Notes under the pieces: model-generated | Databases searched by the model: none | The model's input: the letters and a program-made list of their open reading frames with translations, nothing else | What the model was told of the DNA's origin: nothing | Shown: positions 1 to 10,228 of the stretch, one piece after another | How the letters are laid out: each line of letters opens with the position of its first letter | Numbering within the stretch: position 1 is the first letter of the stretch | Program-made: the position numbers and the translations under genes | DNA from: Flammula alnicola | Taxonomy: Eukaryota > Basidiomycota > Agaricomycetes > Agaricales > Strophariaceae | NCBI GenBank assembly: GCA_015499995.1 | Contig: JADNRV010000083.1 | Coordinates: forward strand, 1 to 64,000 | Direction of reading: 5' to 3' | DNA: 64,000 nucleotides

Positions 1-376
1 CCAGGAAGCAGTACGGCATATATCCTGTCAGGCATGGCTGGGTAATATTTGCGTTGAACCAATCGCCCACTTGCTGGAGAGTGTGTCCGAGGAAGGCGGT
101 AGGCGATGAGGTGACAGGGGGAGAAGATCCCTTGGTGATGGTGGTGATATCTTTGCTATCGATGAAGACGATTATGTCGGATACGTTTGCATTGTCGTTT
201 GGCTCATTAAATTCGGAAAGATATTCTTCCGTGCAATGTAAGAGGAGGTTTAGGGTCTATAGAGTAAAGATTAAGAAAATTAGCACTTTAAAGTGGACTA
301 ATGGTCGCATTTGGCTTACGCTGGTGGGGATATCAGCGGTGCAGAACACTGGGCATCGAGCTTTTCCATCGTCCAT
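1..376 (-). CDS. Small duplicated family protein, copy 1 (cut by window edge)
   Basis: First of five copies of an unrecognised two-exon gene. The first exon starts at the ATG at 376 and encodes MDDGKARCPVFC followed by TADIPTS. A GT-AG intron (donor beside the SerThr codons, acceptor near 257) leads to an exon beginning TLNLLLH. The gene runs off the left window edge, so its C-terminus cannot be seen. The visible part is open and matches copies 2 to 4, so it is probably intact. There is no signal peptide or membrane segment. The neighbour on the other side of the transposon (7429, plus strand) is the secreted-protein gene that pairs with this family elsewhere in the window. Function is unknown. 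Confidence 0.7.
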
Positions 377-526
377 GGCGCCGAGAGGTGAAAAAATTGA
401 ATGTAACGAAGAAGAAAAAAAACCTGATCTTTTCTTGGGAACGGGTACAGATGGAGATCAATAATAAGGCGAGACGTGATCACTCTACTCACAGCCAGAA
501 CTCGATAAGTATCAGTGTTGGCATGT

Positions 527-683
527 ACTGCGGATATCCACAGGTATGTCCACACACACCCACGAAAATGTGTACACCTGTCACCGGTTCACCCACATGA
601 TCGTGGGTGTACACACGATTGGGTGTACACAATTTCGTGGGTGTGTGGGCATACCTCATACCCGTGAATATCCACAGTACATG
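527..683. repeat. Short palindromic MITE-like element
   Basis: The left arm (about 527-580) and right arm (about 620-683) are imperfect inverted repeats. Both contain the theme GGTATG, CCACACACCCACGAAA and TGTGTACACC, and the outer ends extend into GTACTGYGGATAT. A smaller inverted repeat (CACCCACATGATCGTGGGTG) forms the centre. There is no coding potential. A single arm of the same sequence is seen near 11910-11955, so the unit or its half is repeated. It resembles a miniature inverted-repeat element, but no target duplication could be fixed. Confidence 0.6.
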
Positions 684-704
684 TGTGAATCTAGTTTTAT
701 TTGT

Positions 705-711
705 CCTAGCA
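705..711. repeat. Left target-site duplication CCTAGCA
   Basis: The 7-bp word CCTAGCA lies directly before the left terminal repeat. The same word lies directly after the right terminal repeat at 7171-7177. The flanking bases differ outside the 7 bp, so the duplication length is 7. Confidence 0.85.
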
Positions 712-865
712 TATGACTGCCCACGTGCACTTTTATTTAATTTTGATCGCGCGCGCCCCAAATCATCCCGCGCGCGCGCCAAAGTCTCAAATCGTTAAAT
801 ATGCAGTAAACCTCTGTCTGAATGATAGATATTATGGATTTCGATGCCAGGGACACGTATCTGGA
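712..865 (+). repeat. Left inverted terminal repeat
   Basis: 154 bp, matching the reverse complement of 7017-7170 except at repeat positions 13 (C/G) and 20 (T/A). It contains two alternating CG tracts at 748-757 and 769-779, separated by CCCAAATCATCC, and then a conserved AT-rich inner part. Confidence 0.9.
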
Positions 866-917
866 GAACCTAGCTTAGTTCAGAACGTTGTAATACAGCA
901 AACCAAATTATCCTACG

Positions 918-1921
918 TCAGAGAGAACCGTCGAGCTCCTTGATTTTCATTGCTAGTTCATCCCCGACTTTCCTCATTAAAGTGTCCCCATGCCGATACC
1001 CCTCACCTAGCTTGAGCTGATTAATCGTCTCTCTCCGGCAACCTTCTCCTACTTCCCCAAAGCTAAGTTTCTCAAATCTCGAGACCACCTCGTCCCATGG
1101 GAGCACGTTTCTCCCATCAAGCAAGAGTCTTCCTATCCCGTTCCACCATATTGCGTACCAGTCTTCTTCACACCGAGCATTATTCGCACAGTCTCGATGG
1201 TGTCTGATTTGTGCTGGTTCGGTTGCCATGATTCGGTGATGCTCCTGAACTGATTCTTTTACTTTTGCAATGATGAAGAGATTTTCGAAACCGATGATCT
1301 TCACTTCTTCATCCGAGAGCGAGTGGAATGGAGTTTTGACCAAGCGCTCGAAAGCGCCTCGAAAAAATACCCGAGTGTGGTACTGGTAGGACAACCCGAT
1401 TAGCTCAGAGGGTTCGAAACTGAAACATTTCCCTTGGATTTGATCAATTGCGTATTCACGTGTCGAAGGGGAAACAAAATAGTCGCTTAGTTGAAGTAAC
1501 TTCACAAGGACGTCCTTCTTGAGAGTGTCCTTGGGAATGTTTCTAAGCCAAAGTAGTATTCATGAGCTCAAGAAGTTAATTTTCCGAATATTCTACTCAC
1601 AGGCCATAGGGACGTGATGCGAATATTTCAAATTCGGGTTCGGCGATCTTGTCAGCAATGACCACAGGCCGGGATTCTGACCCATCTCTGTTGCTACTAT
1701 GACCCCCATGCCAAGCAGCCTTGGGATCAAGTAGGTTCTCCAAGAAATCAGACACCCGAGCCAATGCGCTGGCATCGAGTTTATAGAGCGTATTTCCAAC
1801 CTGTAGATATGCAGACCCTCACTAGGCTGTGATTGATAAGTTGATTGTGGCGCACCAAAAAAATATGGGTCCCTCTTGTTTCATCCCACAGCTTCAAATT
1901 TGTTGTACGCAATGGCGCCAT
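918..1921 (-). CDS. BTB/POZ domain protein carried inside the transposon
   Basis: Three exons (1921-1856, 1800-1601, 1542-918) give a 296-aa protein. The start ATG at 1921 is supported because splicing 1855-1801 joins IFL to VGNTLYKLDASAL, the usual entry of a fungal BTB fold, followed by FLENLLDP. The middle part resembles the BTB helical extension (LVKLLQLSDYFVSPSTREYA). The C-terminal part (HSLSDEEVKIIGFENLFIIA, then a WYAIWW segment) is the pattern seen after BTB domains in basidiomycete proteins. BTB domains mediate protein-protein contacts, often as Cullin-3 adaptors or in chromatin factors; the role here is unknown. The gene lies 52 bp inside the left terminal repeat and diverges from the transposase over a 244-bp gap. 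It could be a captured passenger or a regular part of this element family. Confidence 0.75.
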
Positions 1922-2165
1922 TTCTTGAAGATTGGACGTCTCGATGTTAAGGAATAGAGAATGAAGGGAACCAAGGACGACACCGATTTTATCAGGTTAT
2001 TTTTGTCTTGCCATATATTTAGATGATTCTCGGAGAATTAGATATCGATAGACAGTAATAGAGACTCTATGACAAATCTGTTCATGTGGTCTCCCTCTGT
2101 GGATGCCAGCTCGTCGTCTGAAGCCTCCCTTTCTTTACATCTATCGCACCTGTTCTCTGAACGAC
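1922..2165. promoter_or_regulatory. Divergent promoter region of BTB and transposase genes
   Basis: The 244 bp between the two start codons must hold both promoters. It is AT-rich around 1980-2050. No clear TATA box or repeated operator was identified. Confidence 0.4.
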
Positions 2166-4221
2166 ATGAATTTTCCGCCAACTTTCCCTGCTCTTCCTAG
2201 CAATAACCAAGGGCAACAATGGCCGACCAAAGTGATCACAGCTCATGAGGTTATGTCTGATATATACTCCCATGCCGTTCGAATCAGCCGTCAAGAAGAT
2301 TCAGACCCTTTGCGCATGGCATTCCATATCGATTCAATCACTTCCGATGCAATTCCGATACTGTCTGCGCTCGAAGGTGAAGTCGAAAACGGATCAACCA
2401 ACATATCGGGTGAATGGCTCCATGACTGCGCTCGACTTCTTGGAGATCTCGTTGTCTTCTTAAGCAAAGCTGCGGAGATTGGACAAGAAAGGTCAGTGAC
2501 TTATCATCCTGTCGCCAACTTCATTCTTTAGCTCATATTTGGCTGATCTCGGTAGGGAAGACTCAAATGTCACCTCTCCGCACCTTGTTCATGTTGTCCA
2601 CACTGGAAAACGAGGCCGACCACGAAAAGAATTGAATTTGGATTTTTTGGCGGAAGCTACAGCGGGTCATCGACAGATAAAGTTACAGGAATTGGCCGAC
2701 TTGATGGGAATTCATCGAAATACCCTGCGGCTGCATATGAAGCGACATAATCTGGTCCGACAATACTCTAATCTTAGCAATCATGATCTGGACATCCTTG
2801 TCCGAACATTCAAAGAAAAGAAGCCAGAATCAGGACTGCAGTATGTGACAGGTTTCCTGCGGAAGCACGGATTGCGCATTCAAAAACGTCGAATTGTCTC
2901 CTCTCTTAAACGCGTTGATGGATTGGGTAGAGCTCTCCAGAGACAGAAAGTAATCGCACGAAAGAAATACAGCGTCAAGCGTCCAAACGCCTTGTGGCAC
3001 CTTGACGGTCATCACAAGATGATCCGATGGGGCATCGTGATCCATGGATTTATCGATGGATTTAGTCGGACAGTATGTATTTGCAAATTTATATTCTGTC
3101 TATCGGAACGCTGGAGTCGATTACAGGTGACAGCTCTCCGCGCAAGTACAAATAATCGAGCACTTACCGTGCTCGATTTATTCTTGGATGCTATTGCGGA
3201 GTACGACACTCCCTCACGCTTGCGTGGTGATCGGGGAGGAGAAAACATTTCATGTGCAATTTACATGGTAATGAGGAGAGGCCCTAATCGTGGAAGCTTC
3301 ATGTGGGGTTCGTGAGTGCTCTTTCTTCTCTGGATAAGTGAGATCCTGTTCCAATATGCAATAGATCCACCCGAAACACCCGGATCGAACGACTCTGGGT
3401 TGAAGTTGGCACCCATTTTGTTCGACGATGGCGGGCCTTTTTTTCTCGTCTTGAAAGGCTTCACAAGCTTGACATAGATCGGCCAGAGCATTTGTGGCTA
3501 CTCCATACATTGTTTCTCGATGCCATTAATGCGGATTGTCAAGATTTTAAAGATACATGGAATAGCCATCCAATGCAAGGCGAGAACACGAGCTACAAGA
3601 GTCCAAATGTATTTTTCATTTAATTAATTAAAGCACCTTCACAACTGACAATAAAAATTTTAGGACCTTCGATTTATGGGTCAAGCTCGCTTTGGTGTTT
3701 ATAAGGACGAATGCGAGGGCATCCATCCAGACACGATTGACAAATATTACGGTGTCGATCATGGAACTGAAATTAGGCATCGGACAGGCCACGGAGCGGG
3801 TCATCCAATTGACGAAGCTGAGAGCGACAGCGAGCTTCAAGATGTCAGTGCTCAACAGCAAGAGCGGCTGCAACCAAGCCCAGAAGAATTGGCGCAACAA
3901 ATTGCGGACAATCAGACACCTCAAGTACGGCACGAAGGTGTCTCCGTTGTCCAGGGCAGAAATCCCTTCCACGACGAAAACACGGAGGCAGCCTTTTTTG
4001 ACGTGTTAGGGCAGGTTATTGAAAGTGATATTATACCAGTCGGATATGGTGTCCACCCAGATGAGTGGATCAATGATGCTTATCCTACAGCAGAGACGAT
4101 GAAAATTGGTTCCCGGGGGACGAAGGAAATCCAGATATTGCTTGATGATAAAATCTGGGAGGCTCGCGCAAGACTCTGGGCCCAAGGTCTCAATGTAATT
4201 TCGCATTTTTTCGAGCTATAG
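2166..4221 (+). CDS. Integrase-type (rve, DDE) transposase
   Basis: Five exons (2166-2491, 2556-3072, 3127-3311, 3365-3608, 3664-4221) give about 609 aa. After an N-terminal helical region comes GKRGRPRKE and a helix-turn-helix (LADLMGIHRNTLRLHMKRH) typical of DNA binding. The catalytic core follows: NALWHLDGHHKMIRWG gives the first Asp, SRLRGDRGGEN the second, and NTRIERLWVEVG the Glu, with 34 residues between the second Asp and the Glu. All three catalytic residues are present, so the enzyme may be active in cutting and joining DNA ends. The region after the core is acidic and Gln-rich. A final intron at 4197-4234 could give a different C-terminus ending near 4257. The paralogous family is common in Agaricomycetes under the name integrase core domain protein. 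The 54-nt intron at 3073-3126 keeps the frame open and is easy to miss. Confidence 0.85.
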
Positions 4222-4359
4222 CTACAATTTAGGTGTACAAACTACTAGATCAAGACTGATTCGCGAAGAGCTGCCCATGGCACGTGAGACAGTTGGGGGA
4301 GATCGCATAAAACTTACGATTTTTTGATTTGTTGGCCTCTACAACAATTCAAGACTCTC

Positions 4360-6197
4360 ATGTCTGACCAACCATTCTGTCGAGGAAAGCAAGATAACGG
4401 AGAAGACTGTGATTGTGAGGAGTTCTCCAATCCCATCCAGCCGAGTCCAGATCAACCTCTTCGATGTGCCGAATGCCTTCATGGACGAAGCAAGCACCCA
4501 AAGCAGGCACAAAGCCAGCCCGTATCGAAGTCGACTCACCCTAGCACACCGGCATCCGGTGCCACGGCTGCAGGCAAGCAAAGTGTTCTCGACATATTCA
4601 AGAACCAAGTCGAGTCAGGCCAGTCAAAGACAATGGTCCCAGCGCAGAAAGTTCCAGCTATGTCGCAAGCTCGTCAGGAAACTCTAGAAGGTTATAGGCC
4701 AGAGCGGTCTGCCTCCGCGTCCAAGGGTTCACGGAAGGGATCTGGAGGAAAGAGCAAGGTAACGACACGTCACGATGCTTTCTATCACATATCTTACTAA
4801 TTCCGTGAACGTACCCATCGGCAGGTAAAAGAAGAGCCAAGTCCACCCAGCCCCATCCAGAAAATTGCCTGGTTGACGGTTCTCGTTCAAGGGCTCGATG
4901 TAAGTTATTTTTTCCGGGTCTGAGTCGCAGTTCAAGCCCCTTATCCTTGCCAACTAGCCCAAGGGAGCCCTCATAGATGACAGGCCTCTGTCGAAGGTCC
5001 TCTTAGCAGAGATGGAGAGCCGCGGATGCGCAAAACAGAATGTCACTATCAACACTGACTGGACGCACGAAGAATGCACAACTCAGCTGACCAAGCTCAT
5101 ACCCCGCCCATTCAAGTTTGCAGCGCGCCGCACTGACGAAAGCAAGGGCTCAGGCAAGGAGCGAAGATCACAGAGGACAGCCGCAGCAAATTCAATGAAA
5201 CCAACCTGGGTCTTGATAAGCAGGGATGGTAGAAAGCTTGCAGTGGTGGAGAAGGAGAAGGCCACAGGCAGCGACCTTTGGTTCTATCGATGTGGGGAGA
5301 AAAGCGGGAAGCAGAATGTCAACGTTATCGTCGGTGGGTACCTGCCTGTCACTTTTGTTCCCATCACTTAACTTCTCTTTATACTTAGCCCTTCGCAAGG
5401 CTATTCCGGATGAAATATATGACGCATGGAAGCCCGAAGTAGATGCATCATCTGATGTCGCAATCGCAATGGACCACATATCAGATGATGATGGTGAGTC
5501 ACAAATAGCTTCGTACTTATTGTCAGCGTGTCCAACATCTGTCGTTCAGACGTTTCCGATGATGACTTCGTGGAAAGGCTTTCGGACATGTCAGAGTTGT
5601 CAGCTCATTCAGAAGGGACTCCACGCAGATCTCCTCAAGGAAAAAGCCTCAAATGGAAAGCACAAGACAGTCCAGTAGTCGAAGTTGACAGTGAGAAACC
5701 TGTGGCCAAGAAGCAGAAGCTCGGTGTGTGGAGTGCGCTATAAGTGCATGTCGTTTGAAGTCTGACCATGCGGACCGCGGTTTCTTTTATCTAGATGGCA
5801 AAGGCAAGAGTCGTGTCACTTCTGGTTCAAGTGCCACGTCGCAGCCAGAGGCAGGGACCTCCAAACAGGCACAAAACCGATACCAAACCCCTCGTATGTT
5901 CGCCGTTGCCTCTTGATATTTCTTGGAGCCACGTTAATGTATTTGAGCCCAGTTTTTATCCAGGACTCGGAGAGTGAAGAAGAGATCCCCGGGCCGGAAA
6001 AGCCAGTCGTTGACCAACTAAAGCGCATTGCCCCTGCAGCCTGCAGCTCTCGCAAGCTATTATCCTCTGCCCCTCGTGTTGTTGAACCATCGGACTCCGC
6101 TTTCAACTGGCTCTACCGCACCGAAGCCGACAATGCAACGACCTATATTAATCCTTGGGACGAGAATTACAAGATCCGCGACGTTACTATCTACTAG
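4360..6197 (+). CDS. Cys-rich, low-complexity transposon partner protein
   Basis: About seven exons. The N-terminus has a compact Cys/His cluster (FCRGKQDNGEDCDCEEF, then CAECLHGRSKHP at residues ~30-50), which looks like a metal-binding knuckle. A Ser/Lys-rich linker (SASKGSRKGSGGKSK) leads to a conserved middle part (IAWLTVLVQGLD, then a block with KPTWVLISRDGRKL) and an acidic C-terminal region with basic clusters (KPVAKKQKL) that could be nuclear signals. The exon before PLFIQDSESEEE uses the acceptor at about 5949, because the next AG gives a stop. It lies in tandem with the transposase, 138 bp downstream, inside the same terminal repeats, so a role as accessory transposition or DNA-binding factor is inferred. 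I do not recognise a named family. Confidence 0.7.
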
Positions 6198-7016
6198 GCT
6201 CAAACCTTGCTCAACACCTCGCCTCTCAGTAGCCGCCTCCGTCATTAGTATGTCGATGGAGAGTAGAAGCTGATCGCTCAGCGCTTCGTCGTAACATTTA
6301 CTTTCATTTAGTCATCACCGCTCGTGAACCACTCGTTACTTTTTCCATCATTAAATCCTCCTCGCTCATTATCATCGTATGCTGGTCATTCTTTTTAGAT
6401 CCCGGCCCTTCTTTCATTGACCTATCCTTCATTTCATATCTCTTAGTTCAATCTTTATCTACATAGGTATAATTTCGACATAGATCATATTTAATTCCTC
6501 TTAAATAGTAATTCAATTTAATGTTTGGATGTTAAAACATTGTTTCCGGATGCCCATGAGAGAAAACAGGTTACCGAGATAGAACTACGCAGTCTACACT
6601 TTACGGGCGTGATTGAAACTATCTTTTAACGAGGAAAAGACATTGTTAGCGGAAATTTATTTAGGTAACTAACCTGGCGCACCCTCATGACCTGCTTACA
6701 ACGGTACCTGACCTCGACGTCGTATTATATGTTATGTTGTTGAAGGAAGAGGAGAGGCCCCGGGTTAATGTTAGTCAATGGCAGCAAGATCGATTGCGAG
6801 ATCCTGACTCGGTACTACCGCCGTCGACTGAGGAAGGAGGGATGGTACTTTTGCCTAATGCTCGCAAAGTGATTTCGAGGTTGAATTAAGCACTGGAATT
6901 TTCAGTAAGGCTTGTTGACTCAGGACTGTAAGAATTACATTCGTGGTAGATAGGTTACCTTTACCAATTGGAAAACATGTATTGACTGAATTTTTGTGTT
7001 ATGTCTCTACTAGAGA
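6198..7016. other. Non-coding right part of the transposon
   Basis: No supported gene. Contains a C/T-rich stretch (6290-6470) after the partner gene stop, then AT-rich sequence up to the right terminal repeat. It may hold the 3' UTR and subterminal binding sites. Confidence 0.5.
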
Positions 7017-7170
7017 TCCAGATACGTGTCCCTGGCATCGAAATCCATAATATCTATCATTCAGACAGAGGTTTACTGCATATTTAACGATTTGAGACTT
7101 TGGCGCGCGCGCGGGATGATTTGGGGCGCGCGCGATCAAAATTAAATAAATGTGCACCTGGGCAGTCATA
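7017..7170 (-). repeat. Right inverted terminal repeat
   Basis: Reverse-complement partner of 712-865 with two mismatches. It is followed directly by the target duplication CCTAGCA at 7171-7177. Confidence 0.9.
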
Positions 7171-7177
7171 CCTAGCA
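7171..7177. repeat. Right target-site duplication CCTAGCA
   Basis: Exact copy of 705-711, directly adjacent to the right terminal repeat. Confidence 0.85.
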
Positions 7178-7304
7178 TATTGTTTGCGCTCAAAAGCATG
7201 TAACGCTTTATATCCACAGTACATACCAACACTGCCGACCAGTATCATGGGGGTGGCAGTTCTGGGTCATATGGGTACAAACGATCACCATAGTCCATAC
7301 TAAT

Positions 7305-7311
7305 TATAAAA
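7305..7311 (+). promoter_or_regulatory. Likely TATA box of the secreted-protein gene
   Basis: TATAAAA, 124 bp before the ATG at 7429. In the duplicated, broken copy the matching site at 13368-13374 reads TACAAAA. Confidence 0.5.
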
Positions 7312-7428
7312 TGCCTCTGTTCCATCAATTGCTTCTTCAAACCACCCTCTCTCTCAAGTCGGTATTGCTGGCCAATACCGCCCTCTTCACAAATTAAACT
7401 CCAAATCTTCAAATCGTCTGGGACGATA

Positions 7429-8776
7429 ATGAAGTTTCTCTACATCTCCACGCTCTTTTTCTTTCTCGTCTCTCTCGGTGCTGCCATTCCCGTTCCAAGC
7501 TCTGGCTCCAATGATGGAAATGGCGACCAACCACCACGATTGGACAAAGGAAAAGGTCGGGCCGTCGATCCTCCCAGTCAGCCCCCAAGTCGGCCAAACA
7601 CACCCACTCCCGAGCACGACCCCACCGTACCCCTACCTGGACGTACTAAGAAATACACCCACCTGAACACCCACTCGAATACGCCCGTGGTGACCATGTA
7701 TTATGGGGACGACCATTTGCCTGAACACATGGGCCATTTGCAGCGGAATCAGGCCGAGTTTCCTCACAACCGCAATCCGCTGCCGCTCGCAGCGAAGGGT
7801 GACAATAACAGGCGTAAGGCCTTGCATAACATTCCGGGCGCGAGTCCCCACCCTGTTACCGGATTGCGTAGGGTAAGAGACGAGAAGATGCCCAATATGT
7901 TGCATAACCCGCATCATGCGACCTCTACCACTGTCGAGTATCTTGACAGGAAAGAATCGCGTACGTAAATGTACGAACACTTCAGATGACAAGGTGCTAA
8001 TATTTATTCGGACAGAGAGGGAAGGTGGTCGCTTGACTGGGTTCAAGAACGCGATCACCGAAGCAGGCCCGAATGCCCGAGGACAATTACGGGCCAATCC
8101 AGGTTTGCTCTCTCTCCATCCTGATCAACGACGTGGCCACGAGGCGCCCGCACGACTGAACACCCAAACTCTTGCCGATGGTTCCCCCTTCAAAAAACCC
8201 CCTCCTGACAAGGGGGTTCCCACCCGGCCTCGAAAACGTCGGCCCACAAAAAAGCCAGTACAGGTCAGCGGCAGCAACTTCAGACCAGGACATGTGGTGC
8301 CTGCGGGACATATCTGGAAACCGTCGACTGGGAAATCTAGGGCTTCGCACTTTGGCGCACCTGGTCACCTTCAGGAGGCCGAGCATAGGTATCCACCTCG
8401 CCCGCAGAATCACAAGCACTACATGAAGCAGCTCAATGAGAAGAAAGACGCAGAAGCCAAGTACAAGAAGGCAGCGTCCGAGTCGCACAAGGTTCCTTCG
8501 AAACACCTTCCAAAGCAGACACCGAACCTTAAGAAGTTCGAGAAAAAGGTCGGTCCTGCGAGGCACGGTAATGGTGCAGGAAGGGCGCACGAAGCTCCTG
8601 CCCGCATGCAGATGCACGTCAATCATCCTCCTCCTCCTCCGCATAGTGCGCCTCCGACGAGACCACCCAGTCGTCATGAACATCAGTTGAGACCTTCTAG
8701 CCCTCAGCCACCTTCAAGGCCACATAGTCCGCCACACGGTTCTGGCTCCAAGCCAGGAGCATCAAAGAGAAAGTGA
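7429..8776 (+). CDS. Secreted Pro/His-rich protein of unknown function
   Basis: Two exons (7429-7960, 8016-8776) give 430 aa. The N-terminus is a clear signal peptide (MKFLYISTLFFFLVSLGAA, cleavage expected before IPVP). The mature protein is rich in Pro, His, Asn, Lys and Arg and looks disordered: PPSQPPSRPNTPTPEHDP near the start, a central MGHLQRNQAEFPHNRNPLPL block, and a C-terminal tail with a HPPPPPHSAPPTRPPS run. No enzyme motif is visible. A paralogue is broken in two: its 5' half at 13483-13980 and its 3' half at 23887-24531. In each place a small-family gene stands head to head with it, so the two genes form a recurring divergent pair. Here the pair is separated by the transposon. 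Confidence 0.75.
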
Positions 8777-9009
8777 TTCCAGACTACAGTTAGCCAGACG
8801 TTCCTCCGTGGTAGACAGTCATTTTCAGTGTGATCGTAGTTGTAGATTGCGGATTTCCAGAGAATTGTAACGCGGAGATTCTTCCAGAAGGGTTGTCTGA
8901 GTTTGATACTTCCAACCTTGTCTCGTCGTGGAGTAATGAGTAAATTAGCTGATCGTCAGTCGCCGTCGTGGTCAAGACCGCCTTCAAGTTCGAATTCCAT
9001 CAACCCCAC

Positions 9010-9905
9010 CACTCGACACCCAATCAATACTGTTCCCCACTCCCAGGGAGGTACCCCCTGGTCCCAGTCTTACCCCCACCAGTGCCATACATCTGCTGCC
9101 CCTCACCCCCCAACAAGACTCGGCACATTCCCGTCCTTAAACCCCGGATACGGGTGCTGCCCGTATGAATTACTCGACGCACTAACTGACAACTGGTAGG
9201 CAGAGGCGGCGGCATGGGATACCTCTCTGACGCTGGAGCAGTCCAATCTGACTGGACTCGGGATAGCAGAGGCTCGGATACGCGTCGAGCAGGCAGTGCG
9301 GTGTCGCGTCGCACGCAATGGCAAGAGGCAAGCGAAGACGGTTCGTCTACAAATGCGGAAGGTGTTTACAACAGGACATGCACAGCCACGATACTATCTA
9401 ATCTAATCTAGCCGAGGACTGCCAGACCTCACTACTACAACGCTGCGTCTCATCGTAGTCTGCAGAGGGCGCGAGGAGCGGGCCTTTGACTTCCCAGATG
9501 GCCGCTTTGGAGCCGACGGAGAATTCGAGTCTTCGCGCTGTTGGGTGGGAGGATGGTGTAAGTATATGCGTGTGTTGGGTTGGATGAAAGGAAGGAAGGA
9601 AGGAATGGGAATGACGGGAATGGATGAGAATTGGGAACATATCACGCAAATATATGTGTAAATATATGCGCAATTGTGTATAGGCGGCAAGAGCAACCAA
9701 AAAGAAAAGGAACACAGACAGAAGAAACGCGCACCGTAATATCATCCCAATACTTATAAACCATCATAACGCTCAACAGCACACAGAGCGTAAAGAAGAA
9801 CAGCCCATCAATATAGTGCTTAATCGCATCGCAAATTGTCACTAACCTGGCGGCCCGAGAAGAACACCGTGCCGAAGGTAATGTCCCCGATTGGCCAAGC
9901 ACTGT
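9010..9905 (-). pseudogene. Truncated duplicate of the 3' part of CHS7
   Basis: The minus strand encodes [18 protein letters not shown] and [16 protein letters not shown], identical to the last membrane part of the CHS7 gene at 19445-21054, plus a degraded proline/glycine-rich tail. Upstream membrane exons are missing: similarity starts at WPIGDI. The segment [10 protein letters not shown] is shortened by a deletion, and the tail is frame-shifted. The remnant shares the downstream flank of the intact gene (near 8950-9060 against 19379-19470). It is best read as a dead partial duplication. Confidence 0.8.
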
Positions 9906-10228
9906 CTAATCGTGCACAAACCTCGAGCCTATTGCTGGTGGATACGAGGGCAATGTGTTGAGGACTGGTGGATTCGCGATGAAATAATGATATCTCCAAT
10001 TACGCTACTACACCAGACTCGGCCTACTGATATGCATGCATGCTCCGAGTCCTCATACTGGCTCCACTAATTTATTGTATAATTTATACATTTACACCAT
10101 TCCCAAGGCGGACAAATCGTTACGCATCGCCCGAATCGCTGGATGCCAGAATTTCGGGGAGAACAGATGAGCGAAGGTTATACAGAGCAGAATTCGCGGC
10201 TGCGCTGGCATCCCAAAGACACACCGAC

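Larger units (their letters stand above)
712..7170. mobile_element. DNA transposon with 154-bp inverted repeats and integrase-type transposase
   Basis: The 6459-bp element begins TATGACTGCCCA and ends with the reverse complement of nearly the same word. Its ends are inverted repeats of 154 bp (712-865 and 7017-7170) with two mismatches, flanked by the 7-bp duplication CCTAGCA. It encodes an integrase-fold transposase (2166-4221, plus), a Cys-rich nuclear-looking protein (4360-6197, plus) and a BTB protein (918-1921, minus). All three reading frames appear open, so the copy may be recent and autonomous. It separates a divergent gene pair that is uninterrupted in the paralogous locus at 13111-13483. 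Eukaryotic transposons with integrase-like transposases are known (Ginger, IS3EU, Polinton), but I cannot assign this copy to one of them, and a 7-bp duplication is not the usual 4-6 bp of those groups. Confidence 0.85.

Noticed and set aside
748..779. CG-rich tract as a CRISPR-like or telomere repeat
   Set aside because: Only two short alternating tracts per transposon end; no spacers, no telomere unit.
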